Below the pieces are notes generated by a model. The model worked only from the letters and a program-made list of their open reading frames with translations, had not been told where the DNA came from and did not search any database. This document shows positions 10,190 through 19,587 of a DNA stretch of 64,000 nucleotides, piece by piece. The stretch is taken from NCBI GenBank assembly GCA_039621445.1, contig CP154956.1, positions 17,613,562 to 17,677,561 of the forward strand, written 5' to 3'. Source of the stretch: Euglena gracilis (lineage: Eukaryota > Euglenida > Euglenophyceae > Euglenales). The position numbers were made by a program, and so were the translations under genes. Within the stretch, counting starts at the first letter, position 1. Each line of letters opens with the position of its first letter.

Positions 10190-13100
10190 GTCCAGCCGGA
10201 GGTCGACGCCTTTTCTGCAAAAGAAAACCGCAGGTTCGTCCGCTGGTGGGGGCCAGGGAGTGGGGAAGGGGAAGATGCCCTCAAACAGGACTGGGGCAGG
10301 GAAGTTTTGTGGCTCAACCCACCTTATAAAAAAATACAGGAGGTTCTCGAAAAAATCAGGAGGGATCAGGCCCATGCCATCCTGGTGATCCCCAGGTGGC
10401 CGGGGCGGCGTTGGTACAGGGAGGCCAGGGGCTTGGCAGTGCGCCAAGTCACGTTCCCTCAGGGAACACGATTTTTCGGCAGAGGGGAGGAGTTGTGCCG
10501 GGGGACAAAGTGGCCCATCACAGCCTTTTTGCTGTGTGAGCACCCAGACCGGTGCACGCTGGAGGAGGTGACACGAAGAGGGAGGGAGAAAAAAACCAGG
10601 TTCGGGACACATATTTCAGGGCCACCCCCAGGGACCGGGGGGGCCACAGAGGAGGTCAAGCCGGCACACCTGTGGCAGGTGGGGAGAGCGGACCAGCCCA
10701 GGCGGATGCTGTACCTGTTCTGCGGGACAGGTTCAGTAGGGGACGTCTACCGCAGCCTGGGTTACCAGGTCACGTCGGTGGACGTGGACCCCAGGTGGCG
10801 GCCAGACATTTGTGTTGACGTGCTGAAATGGAATTTTAAAAAACAGTTCCAGCCTGGGGATTTTGAGGTGGTGGTGTGCGGGCTCCCCTGCACCGAATTC
10901 AGCCTGGCGCTGACCACCAGGGAACGAGATTTTAAATTGGCTGATCGGCTGGTGCAGCGGGCCCTGGCCATCATCCGGTACCTCCGCCCACGGCGGTGGT
11001 GGCTGGAAAACCCCCGGTACGGTTACCTGCGGACCCGCAGGTACATGGCAGGGATCCCACACGTGGACGTGGATTATTGCCAGTATGCAGACTGGGGCTA
11101 CCAGAAGCCCACCAGGATATGGGGCAGCCCCCATGTCCTGGGTCTCCGGCCACGGGTGTGTGACGGCCGGACCTGCTCCAACCTGGAAACCCCGGTACCT
11201 GAGGGGGGACGGAAGGGACGGCACAAAATTCGGCTCAGCAGCAAACACCAAAACCTGCCCAGGCACCTGAAATATCGGATCCCAGAGGCGCTCATCCGTG
11301 ACCTGGCCACAGCACCGGCACCGGAGGCCCACGCTGGGTCTCCGGAGCCAGAGCGGGACCCCCAGACAGAGCGAGGGGTGCCCTCGGTCTTGCTCCGTGA
11401 GGTGGGGCAGGGTGCCAGTGAACGGAAGCTGCTGATGCGGGTGCAGGCCAGGGGGCCAGACGGACAGCAAAAACTCATCAACGCCCTCATTGACACAGGG
11501 GCAGCGGTGAACCTGGTCCGAAGAGGCACGCTACCCAGCTCATACCTCCTGCCTGCCCCCAAGCCCCTGTCCCGGGTGACGGCTAGTGGCGCCAAGATGG
11601 AAGGGGGGGAACGTGAGGCAACCCTGGGCCTGGTCCTCCGGCGGGAGGGGGACGTGGGGGTGGGGGGAGGGGGGTTGTGGACGGCCCCAGCCTCCTTCTA
11701 TGAGGCAGACATCCACGTGGAGGCCATCATCGGCTTTCCGTGGCTGGAGCAAAACCAGCTCGGGGTGTTCCCACATCTCCGGGCCTTGGCATTGAAGGGG
11801 GAGCAGGTGGTCCTCCTTCGGGGGCATGACACGGAGGGTGAGCAAGTTCAGCCAACAACCCATAAAAAGGCTCAGAAGCGAGTGAGATACCTGAAAACGG
11901 TGGAAAAAGTCAGAGCACTGCGGCTTGCTTTGCCAGAGGCAGCCCTGGGGGAGGACACCGAGGAGCCTGAGTGGGAGGAAAAACCCCTGCACGAGGATGA
12001 GGCGACCCAGGAGACAGCAGCCAAGGAACTCCTGCGGGCAGCCCGGGAGGTCGAGGCACGGGCAGCCCAAGGGGTCATCCTTGTTCCCGAAGGGGAACAG
12101 GTGACCAGCCAGCGGGCTGAGGAGCTCCGGGCAGCCCTCCGGAGGGACTTCGAGGGGGAGGTTCTCCGAGACAGGATTTGGGGGGAAAGAATCGTTCGGG
12201 GGCCCCTGGGGGAAGGGAAAATCGAATTAAAACCGGGATCTGTGGCGAAAAAACAGAGGCCCATCCACCTGACGGGGGAGAGGCACAGGGCACTGTGTGA
12301 CCTGGTAGATGAGTGGGTTCGGGACAAGAAGGTGGATGAGGGGGTGCCAAGTGCCTGGAGCAGCCCCACATTTGTGGTGGCCAAGAAACAGGGGAAGTGG
12401 CCTGGGGTTGTGGATTTCCGGGCATTAAACGAGGCCACAGTGACGGATGCTTACCCCCTCCCCAGGATTGAAGACATCCTGGTGAACCAGGGACGGAGGT
12501 ACCTGTTCTCCGTCCTTGATCTCAAGGATGCCTTCCATCAGGTGCCCCTGCACGAAGACTCACGCCCATACACCTGCTGCAGCACCCCCCGAGGGTCCAA
12601 GCAGTGGTGTGTGGTCGTGATGGGCCTGAAAAATGGAGTGGCCATTTTTCAGCGGGTGATCGACTACTCGCTGAGGGATGTGGCTGATGTCGCCAACCCA
12701 TATGTTGACGACATCATCGTGGGGACCGAGTGGTGTGGCACGGAGGAAGCTACCCTGGAGGCACACGACCAGGACATCAGGCGAGTGTTGGGGGCACTGC
12801 GGGAACACCGCCTGGTCGTGGACAAAAACAAGTGCCGCTTCTTCGTAAGAGAAGTGGAGTTCTGTGGCCACATCCTGGGGGGAGGAAAACGGAGGCCAGC
12901 CCCGGGCAAACTCATGGCGCTGGAGAAGTGGGAGGAGCCCCGCACGATCACAGCCCTCAGGGGCTTTCTGGGCTTCACCAACTACTACTCCAGCTACGTG
13001 AAGGAGTATGCCCGGTATGCAGCCCCCCTGATGGAACTCCTCAAGGTGGGACGTGTGGAAGGGAAAAAAAAAAAAAAAAAACCTGTGAAATTCGGCCAAG

Positions 13101-14359
13101 TGGAACGGGAGGCCTTCACCGCCCTGAAGCAGGAGCTCCTCCGGGGATTGGAGCTCCACACCATCAACCCGGACCAGCCATTCATTCTCCGGGTTGATGC
13201 GAGCGACAAGGCGGTGGGGGCAGCCCTTGAACAGTTTTTGGAGCCAACGGAGGGGATGCCCACAGCCGTGGAGGCCACCACACGGAAAACCGTGCCTGTG
13301 GCCTTCTGCTCCAGGAAGCTCACGGCTGGGCAGGTGAAGAGCTGGTCTCCGCGAGAGAAGGAGACTTACGCCATCATCCTGGCCCTCCAAAAATGGGCCT
13401 CCTACATCGGCCTGCAGCCGGTGTTGGTCCTCACGGACCACAAGTCCCTGGAGGCCTGGGCCAAGGAAACCCTGGACACGCCCAGCGGACCTGCGGGAAG
13501 GCGGGGACGCTGGCATGAAATGTTCTCCCGGTTTGACCTTCACGTGGTCTACATTCCGGGAAAGGAAAACGTGGTGGCGGATGCCCTCAGCAGATGGGCA
13601 TATCCTGCCTCCAAGGCATTTGCCGACATCAGCCTCCACGGGAGCGAGGAGGATGATGAGGCAATGAGGGCCATGATCGAAGAAGAACGGAGGGAAGAGC
13701 GAGAATGCGGGACACCGCACGGGGGGGAGGAACTCCACGTGGCGGTAACAACACGCAGTGGGAGAGACACAGCAGCACAGCACAGACCTGGCCCCAGCCC
13801 CACAGAGGGGGAGGGGGCTGAGGATTCAGTGCCAGGGGGCCCTGGCCCTGACCCCACAGGGGGGGAGGGGCCTGTGGACGCCCCCTCGGGAGATTCGGGT
13901 CCCATCCTCATGGGAGGGGAGGGACCTGGGGTACCTGGGTTGGACACGCGGGAGACACGAGGTTCCCCACGTGCCCATCTTTTCGTGGATGAATTCGGGA
14001 ATGAACAGCCGGCAAGAAGGGGGGGACCTGAGGAACACCAACCGGGGCGAAGAGTTCTGAGTGAGGACCTGCAGCTGACCCCCCCCATCGATGATCCCCA
14101 CCGGGGGGATCTCGGGGAACCTGTGGGGGAACCAATTTCACTTTCTCCAGACACGGGGGTGCACACCCAGGAGGAGGTGGAGGAGGATCCCTCCATCCCA
14201 GTGATGGACAGGGATTGGTCACGGGCATATGAAAATTGCCCTGTGTGGGGGCCTATTATGCAAGTGTGCAGGCCCCTGCGGGAGATTGGCCTGAGGGAGT
14301 CCGTTTGTACGGGGACAAAATGTACACGGACGGGCTCCTCTGCGTGCCCACCAGCCTGA
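10190..14359 (+). CDS. pol: pol of E2, part 1: Dam-like, cytosine methyltransferase, protease, RT, RNase H
   Basis: One open frame; its first ATG is at 10307. Domains: the C-terminal part of a Dam-like adenine methyltransferase domain (~10190-10480, catalytic-type NPPY at ~10315); a cytosine-5 methyltransferase domain (~10703-11290) with LFCGTGS (motif I), PCTEFS (motif IV, likely catalytic Cys), ENP (motif VI) and a QKPTRIW-type motif VIII; an aspartic protease (Asp-Thr-Gly at 11492); RT with YVDD at 12701; RNase H from ~13170. A run of about 18 A at ~13063 encodes polylysine between RT and RNase H. The start of the Dam-like domain and the pol start codon, present in E3, are lost in a ~540-bp deletion. 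The frame leaves pol at a five-G run (14247-14251), just before integrase. Confidence 0.92.
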   Translation, partial: VQPEVDAFSAKENRRFVRWWGPGSGEGEDALKQDWGREVLWLNPPYKKIQEVLEKIRRDQAHAILVIPRWPGRRWYREARGLAVRQVTFPQGTRFFGRGEELCRGTKWPITAFLLCEHPDRCTLEEVTRRGREKKTRFGTHISGPPPGTGGATEEVKPAHLWQVGRADQPRRMLYLFCGTGSVGDVYRSLGYQVTSVDVDPRWRPDICVDVLKWNFKKQFQPGDFEVVVCGLPCTEFSLALTTRERDFKLADRLVQRALAIIRYLRPRRWWLENPRYGYLRTRRYMAGIPHVDVDYCQYADWGYQKPTRIWGSPHVLGLRPRVCDGRTCSNLETPVPEGGRKGRHKIRLSSKHQNLPRHLKYRIPEALIRDLATAPAPEAHAGSPEPERDPQTERGVPSVLLREVGQGASERKLLMRVQARGPDGQQKLINALIDTGAAVNLVRRGTLPSSYLLPAPKPLSRVTASGAKMEGGEREATLGLVLRREGDVGVGGGGLWTAPASFYEADIHVEAIIGFPWLEQNQLGVFPHLRALALKGEQVVLLRGHDTEGEQVQPTTHKKAQKRVRYLKTVEKVRALRLALPEAALGEDTEEPEWEEKPLHEDEATQETAAKELLRAAREVEARAAQGVILVPEGEQVTSQRAEELRAALRRDFEGEVLRDRIWGERIVRGPLGEGKIELKPGSVAKKQRPIHLTGERHRALCDLVDEWVRDKKVDEGVPSAWSSPTFVVAKKQGKWPGVVDFRALNEATVTDAYPLPRIEDILVNQGRRYLFSVLDLKDAFHQVPLHEDSRPYTCCSTPRGSKQWCVVVMGLKNGVAIFQRVIDYSLRDVADVANPYVDDIIVGTEWCGTEEATLEAHDQDIRRVLGALREHRLVVDKNKCRFFVREVEFCGHILGGGKRRPAPGKLMALEKWEEPRTITALRGFLGFTNYYSSYVKEYARYAAPLMELLKVGRVEGKKKKKKPVKFGQVEREAFTALKQELLRGLELHTINPDQPFILRVDASDKAVGAALEQFLEPTEGMPTAVEATTRKTVPVAFCSRKLTAGQVKSWSPREKETYAIILALQKWASYIGLQPVLVLTDHKSLEAWAKETLDTPSGPAGRRGRWHEMFSRFDLHVVYIPGKENVVADALSRWAYPASKAFADISLHGSEEDDEAMRAMIEEERREERECGTPHGGEELHVAVTTRSGRDTAAQHRPGPSPTEGEGAEDSVPGGPGPDPTGGEGPVDAPSGDSGPILMGGEGPGVPGLDTRETRGSPRAHLFVDEFGNEQPARRGGPEEHQPGRRVLSEDLQLTPPIDDPHRGDLGEPVGEPISLSPDTGVHTQEEVEEDPSIPVMDRDWSRAYENCPVWGPIMQVCRPLREIGLRESVCTGTKCTRTGSSACPPA

Positions 14360-15731
14360 TGGGGCTCGTGGTCCGGGCCCACCACGGGGACGCGGGCCAC
14401 CCGGGAGCCTCCAGGCTCTGGAATCAAATGGGGCGGTGGTACAGGTTCGCAGATCCAAGGGGGGCAGAGAAAATCACCCAAGGCATCCAGCGGCAATGTG
14501 AAATCTGCCAAGCCTGTGACCCCTCTCGAGCACCTTTCAAGTGTGCTCTCGAAGCCACCCCTGTGCCACCGTTCCTCATGGACAGTGTGGCAGTGGACCT
14601 GTTCGCCATGCCTGAGGTGACCCACGAGGGCCAGGTGTATGATTATCTGGCCCTGTGCGTGGACCGTGAGAGTGGGTGGACAGTGGCCACCCCCCACAAG
14701 TACAAGGGCCTGACAGCTGAGGTGGTGGCCAAGGCCATGTTCCGCCACTGGGACATGTTCGGGGTGCCCTCTGTGGTGACCTCGGACCGTGGCCCCCACT
14801 TTGCTTCGGCTTGGTGGCAAACAATGTGCGCCGCCATGGGGGTGAGGCGTGCCTACGGGCAGGCCTACCACCAGGCCAACGGTCGGGCAGAGGTGGCAGG
14901 CCAACGGGTGATGAACACCCTGTCCAAGCTCATCGCACCCTGTCCAAGCTCATCGCTGACCTGTCGGAGAAGGAGGCCTCATGGGTGGTGCTGTTACCCA
15001 AGGCCCTCCGGCACCTGCACGATGTGCCAGGGGAGTCCGGCTTGTCGCCCTACGAGGTGGTCTTCGGGCGGCACCGGCCACTCCAAGGCCTGCCCCACCA
15101 GCCCCCACGAGAGGCCGAGGGGGCAGCCAACTTCATGGCACGGATGCGGGCTATGGACGAGAAGGTGGCCTCCACCCTGAACGCCCTGCACGCCAAGAGG
15201 TGGGCTTCCATCAACGCCAGGAGAAGGGACCCACCTCCCCTGGAGGTCGGTGCCAAGGTGTGGTACCGCCCCGAGACACAGCCGGGCACAGACAAGCTAG
15301 CCACCAAGTGGAAAAGGGGGACGGTGGTGGCCCGCCGGGGTCGCCACTCCTATGTGGTGGAGCTGGCTCCAGGGGCCCGCCAAGAGGCACACCGGAGCCA
15401 GCTCAAGCTCCACACGGAGGATGAGTTCTCCACCGACCCCCTCCCACTTTTCTATTTCAACGACAAGGCGGCCCCCCTGGAGGTGGGCCCGGATGAGTGG
15501 GTGGTGGAGGAGATCGTGGGCAGCCGGAACAACCCGGAAACGGGCGTCCCGGAATTTCAGGTGAGGTGGAAAAATTGGGATCCGACGGATCTCCAATGGC
15601 TACCATGGTCGGATTTCTTCCCATCCTACAACGAGGATGTGGTGGACTATTGTGCAGCCAAGGGGATCCCGTTGGAGGTGGTGGGACTTCTCCGCCCCGG
15701 GAGGAAAGGGGGGCGGGGTCGAAGGCAATAG
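14252..15731 (+). pseudogene. pol: pol of E2, part 2: integrase and chromodomain, frame broken
   Basis: Integrase continues in the next frame after the five-G run. It has a His-His-Cys-Cys zinc-binding region (~14370-14520; CEICQAC), then the catalytic DDE residues: Asp in VDLFAMP (~14595), Asp in SDRGPHF (~14783) and Glu in GRAEVAG (~14887). A 20-bp tandem duplication at 14917-14956 shifts the frame directly after the core, and the rest of the protein is read at 14957-15731. The C-terminus is a chromodomain (~15490-15640; VEEIVGSR, then FQVRWKNWD), which in chromoviruses is thought to guide integration to chromatin. The stop is at 15729-15731. Confidence 0.9.
14917..14956 (+). repeat. 20-bp tandem duplication that breaks integrase
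   Basis: ACCCTGTCCAAGCTCATCGC occurs twice in direct succession. Twenty is not a multiple of three, so the second copy shifts the integrase frame. It looks like replication slippage in this copy. Confidence 0.95.
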
Positions 15732-17365
15732 GGGGAGGGTTTGAGGTGGAAGCGGGGGGAAGTTGGGTACGGGGACTGTGGTGGTGGCGGAGCACCCCTA
15801 CGTCCCTGGCCCTGATTCTGATTTTGTTTGTGTGATTGTTATTTGTGTCTTCGCAGGTTCAACTTCAATTTCAAATTCAGATTTCAAACCCCTGCGACCG
15901 CCCCTTGGCTACGGGCGTGGGGCCGGTGGCCCCAGAAGCCGGGGGCCTGGTGGCCCTCTCAAGGGGACAGGACGCCCGGGCGGGGCGAGGAGGCCACACA
16001 ACTGCACGGGGGGGGGGGCTCCCATCCCCAAGGGCCCCTGGGGGGCCCACATTCTCCCCCCCCAGGGCTGGCCTCGCCCAACACCCGCGGCCACAGAGCG
16101 CCCGCCCAGGGCGAGTGCCCCCCGGCGCCCACTCGCCGCACGTGCTCAACACCGCACGGTGCGGCACCCGGGCGCCGAGGGGGCCCACGAGGCCGCTAGG
16201 ACCCAAGGGGGGGCCTCGAGCCCCTGCATTCTTTCAGTTCTGCCCTTCACATCACCGGTTTGATTTCTTTTTCGATTTCAGTTTTGAATTTTGGAGGGCC
16301 CCGGCAAGGCGGGGGGGCTGACGGCGGACACCCCTCCTCGGCCCACCATGCCGGGGGGGGGGGACACCTACCATTTTAACCCATTTTTGATGGTTGGCCA
16401 CACACCTCTTCGGCCCACCGTGCCGAGGGAGGGGGGGGGCGCCTGCAAATTCTTCCCGATTTTTGACGGTTGGCTGCCCCCCTGATCGGCCTACCGTGAC
16501 GACGGAAAGGGGGGGGGCGCCTGGGCGCCTGCCGATTTTTTTGCGGTCGTCCACACCCCTCCTCGGCCCACCATGTCGGGGGAGGGGGGGGGGGCGCCTG
16601 CCGATTTTCCACCAATTTTAGAAAATTACACCCCGTCGGCCAATTTTTGAAGTTAACCACGCCGGGGGGGGGGGGCAGGCGCCACCCCCCCTCCACACCA
16701 GGAGGGGGCGGGGGGGGGGGGGGGAGCCCCCCGCCCCCCCTCTCAAGAGGAAGGGCCACGGCCAAGGCGGGCCAGCCCACGACGGGGAGGGGGGGGGCAC
16801 CTCCGACGCCCTCCACGGGGGGGGGGGGTGGCCCCCTCCTCCAAGGAACGGGACCCACCCAAGGCGCCTCCCCGGCGCCCCCTCCAGCACGCACCCCTGC
16901 CAAGCCCCCGGGGGCCTTTGGCCCCGGGATACCGGGCAAGGCGGGGCGGCCCTGCTGGGTTGGTCAAATGTTTCCTTCTCAACATGCCGGAGCTTTCCAC
17001 CCCGGGCCAAGCGGGGCCTGGGGGGGGAATCACAATTACACATTGGCATCGAGTGTTTCGGGGGGGGGGGGCAGTCCGCCCCTACCCATGGGCCAAGAAG
17101 GCTCACGGGACCGGAGGGGGAGCGGAGGGGCCCCAGGCGGTGCCTCCCCGGGTCACGAGCCCGGAGGCGCCCGTCCCCCTTCTCGCCCCTCCCTTGTACC
17201 CCCTCCCCGACAGCACGCGCCACACACGGCACCTGGCGCCACCGCTTGTGCGTTTCAACAAGAAAAAAAATACAAATTTTTTCAGAGGCGGGAAAGCAAA
17301 AAGGGGGGGGGCGGCACCTCGGACCGGCAAAGGAGTCCAATTTAAATTGCACGGCAATTTTTTTT
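15732..17365 (+). other. Non-coding 3' region of E2, G/C-run rich
   Basis: No supportable gene. The region between the pol stop and the polypurine tract holds G and C runs up to ~14 bases. At about 16319-16640 it holds four diverged tandem units of ~85 bp, each with CGGCCCACC, a long G run and GCGCCTGC followed by GATTTTT. Long apparent frames on both strands are low-complexity Pro/Gly translations of these runs. Confidence 0.7.
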
Positions 17366-17376
17366 GAGGAGGGGAG
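17366..17376 (+). other. Polypurine tract of E2
   Basis: GAGGAGGGGAG lies immediately before the 3' LTR, the expected place for the plus-strand primer of an LTR retrotransposon. Confidence 0.85.
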
Positions 17377-18044
17377 TGTGCGCGGTCCGAGGGTGCCCGC
17401 CCCAAGGAGGGGTCCCAAGGGGGCCCAAAGGGGCCACGAAGGGCCGCGAGGGGGCTCCAAGGCCCCCAAGGGCCTTTTGAGGCCCCACTGGCCCCCAAGG
17501 GGGCCCCACAGCCCATTTTGACCAAGACAAGGGAAGGAAAAGGAGGGGGCAGGTTGAGGGGGCCAACAGGCAACCCCCCAGGGGATGCGCAAGCCCTGCT
17601 GGGCTTTGCGCAAGCATGCGCACCCCCTTGGTGGGCGCTCAGATGGCGCAATTCATTAAGAGTTGCGCAAAGTATACCAAGTAGCCCCCCCAGCTGTAGC
17701 CCCCTCCAATTGTACATTTTCTGTGCACAGGGCTCTGTTCACATACTGCCATTTGTGCTCACCAATTGTTTGCTTGCAAGGGAATTCAAGGACATATCAA
17801 GGAAATACAAATAACAAATTTCAAGTTCAAGTCTCATTGATCAAGAATTCAAGTTCTTTTGTTGAGGCAAAAGTATGTCATTTTCAACGCCACCATCCTT
17901 GCCAACACCCACCCCTACCCCACTTTTCCTCCAAGGGGAAAACCCCCACCAGGTGGGCCCGATGGGCTCAAATTTAAACGATCCAACGCGGGTTGCGCCG
18001 CCAGTGGTCCCTTCACATGGACCTCAGGAGGGGCAACCCCTACA
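17377..18044 (+). repeat. 3' LTR of E2 (668 bp)
   Basis: Direct repeat of 5432-6100 with scattered substitutions. It ends CCTACA and is followed by the ACCT target duplication. Like the 5' LTR it contains the ATG-led open frame (from 17875), which here stops after 62 codons in flanking DNA. Confidence 0.93.
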
Positions 18045-18693
18045 ACCTCCCCGCGTGTCATAGACACACCCCAAACCGGGTGGATGGGACTTTCTGGAAT
18101 GGAAACCTTCCAGCCCCATTTCCCTAATGGGCTCTTCCACTTCCACCCCTTTGCCGCAATAAGTAAGCACCGCACAGCGGTTAACCTCTTTTGCGCGTTA
18201 TTGCGTTATTTCGCACCTTCCTTCCCACACCCCTGGTGACAGGAGAACCAAAAGCCGCATACGGCTCTGTGACAGGTCCCCGTCCCCAGAACTGTGTCCG
18301 GTATTCCGACTGGCCTGGTCCAGTAGGGAAATCGGGCATAGCCCTGGGAGGGGGATGTGTACCAGGCAGCCGTAAGGCCATGGTACTGTGTATGTAGGTA
18401 TAAGCCTACGGCCAGATATAGCTCTGAGCCCCATACACAGTACTATGCCAGGTGGTATTCCTAAAGATGGCCAACGGCCTGAATTAGGAATACCTAAACC
18501 TTATTCTGGTTCTCCTCTCCACAGGTCGTATTCTATTCTTATTTTATTCCATTGTGGTATTTCATTCAAGACTTGATTTCCAAGTTTGATTTATTTTCAT
18601 TTGAAGTCCGAAACGGACAGCCAAGTCACTTGGCGTTTCTTTGTGTAGCCCATAGGACTTTCTCCACCTGCTTTGTGCTCTGCCTCTTAATTG
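18045..18693. other. Spacer between E2 and a gag fragment, no gene seen
   Basis: About 650 bp of mixed composition beginning with the ACCT target duplication. I see no convincing ORF. It contains GTATAAGCC and AGGTATAAGCC segments resembling parts of the E2 5' flank, but no other structure I can support. Confidence 0.5.
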
Positions 18694-19068
18694 GGTTGGC
18701 ACAGTCGAATGAGAGGGCCTGCTGGCCCCCCCCCCAGCCCCTTTTCGTGTCCCAGTCAGGGGGGGCTGGGGGGACCGTGCAGGTCCAGGTCCGGGTCTGC
18801 CGTTGGACCTTCCCTTGACCAAAACCCAACCCTCTCCGTGAGCCTGTTCCTTACCCCCCTTCCGAGGGCCGTGCTGGGGGCACCCCTGGCCCCCGTCCCC
18901 TCCCTTCTGGCCCCCGCTTTTTCAGGCACTCCCCCTCCGTGGTGGCGTGGAAGCCCCCTTCCCCTTTCCCCTTCTCCACCAGCACTGTCGTGCCAGATGT
19001 CCCGTTTTCCCGCACTCATAACACTTCTTTCCTGGGCATTCACGAGACCAATGATCTGTGGCCCCGCA
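18694..19068 (-). mobile_element. E5: fragment of chromovirus gag 3' end and gag-pol spacer
   Basis: Minus-strand sequence matching 22193-22553 of E3: the last zinc knuckle (CYECGKTGHLARQC, ~19015-18980), the gag stop and the Pro/Gly-rich spacer. Homology stops abruptly at both ends. It is a rearranged relic that abuts the DIRS fragment at 19069. Confidence 0.85.
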
Positions 19069-19587
19069 AACCTTCAGGTAAAATGCCTTCAAAATCCTGC
19101 TGGCAGACCCCATAAGCAGGTGGCAAACGGACGGGGGGGATTACTCACTGGACCCCAGCTTATTCAATCGCTCAGAAAGCAATTCACAAATTTCATACAA
19201 CTAGAAACAAATTTATTTGCCTGCCCAGGCAACAAAAAAAATGCCCAGATTTCTACAGCAGTGGATGCATTGCAATATCCACTGGACAACGTGGGGGACC
19301 TTTAAGCAAACCTCCCTTGGTCAGTCACTCAAAAAAATTTCCCCAGGTTAAAGATGTTTCTCCGAACCAGGGTTTTGATGGCCACCCTCTACAGGGAGTT
19401 AGCCACATGGTGGCCCCAATTGATAAAGATGAAAGTTCCAGGGACCCCCTGCCTGAAAATCACCCCCCACAGGGGCATGCTCACCAACTGCAGGGAGGAA
19501 GAAATGCCACCCTCTTTGCATGATTTTCTCCGGCACATTTTGGAGGGGAAGCGAAGAAAAATTCAAACCATAAACGATTTCCTGGAG
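19069..19587 (+). pseudogene. Relic of a second DIRS-type element (RNase H end and Dam-like domain)
   Basis: Translated in shifting frames, this segment matches E4 at 30820-31240. It has ADPISRW followed by GGDYSLDPSLF (RNase H end), then TNLFACPGNKK and VDALQ (start of the Dam-like domain), then TWWPQLIKMKVPGT (end of that domain). Stops and frameshifts are frequent and the NPPW region is not recognisable. It is sandwiched between minus-strand chromovirus fragments, so a DIRS piece was captured in a rearrangement or E3 was joined to it by deletion at 19588. Confidence 0.75.

Larger units (their letters stand above)
4701..12273 (+). repeat. Left arm of a large inverted duplication
   Basis: This segment (E2 5' flank, 5' LTR, gag and the first part of pol up to the start of RT) is repeated in inverted orientation at 19588-27698. 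Both arms contain the same unique flank next to the LTR, ending in the same ACCT target sequence, so they are copies of one insertion and not two independent insertions. The left arm is ~540 bp shorter because of a deletion at the gag-pol junction (10189/10190). Arms are closely similar but carry private indels, so the duplication is not brand new or the assembly joins two haplotypes. Confidence 0.85.
5432..18044 (+). mobile_element. E2: full-length Ty3/gypsy chromovirus with two methyltransferase domains
   Basis: A 12.6-kb element bounded by TGTGCGCGG at the left and ...CCCCTACA at the right. A direct ACCT duplication flanks it at 5428-5431 and 18045-18048. Order: 5' LTR, initiator-Met-like primer-binding site, giant gag, pol (Dam-like, cytosine methyltransferase, protease, RT, RNase H, integrase, chromodomain), a 1.6-kb G/C-rich 3' region, polypurine tract, 3' LTR. 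Integrase after RNase H and the C-terminal chromodomain place it among chromoviruses. LTRs are nearly identical with scattered substitutions, indicating modest age. Frameshifts in gag and pol and a 540-bp deletion make this copy non-autonomous. Confidence 0.93.

Noticed and set aside
13063-13080. Poly-A tail of a retrocopy
   Set aside because: The A run lies in frame within pol between RT and RNase H and encodes lysines; sequence on both sides is continuous pol.
12560-13783. 407-codon minus-strand frame
   Set aside because: Antisense to RT/RNase H of E2; the plus strand has clear RT and RNase H motifs.
13549-14904. 451-codon minus-strand frame
   Set aside because: Antisense to the RNase H tail and integrase of E2; no recognisable protein.
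16319-17345. Several 60-330 codon frames on both strands
   Set aside because: Translations of G and C runs (poly-Pro, poly-Gly, poly-Arg) in the non-coding 3' region of E2.
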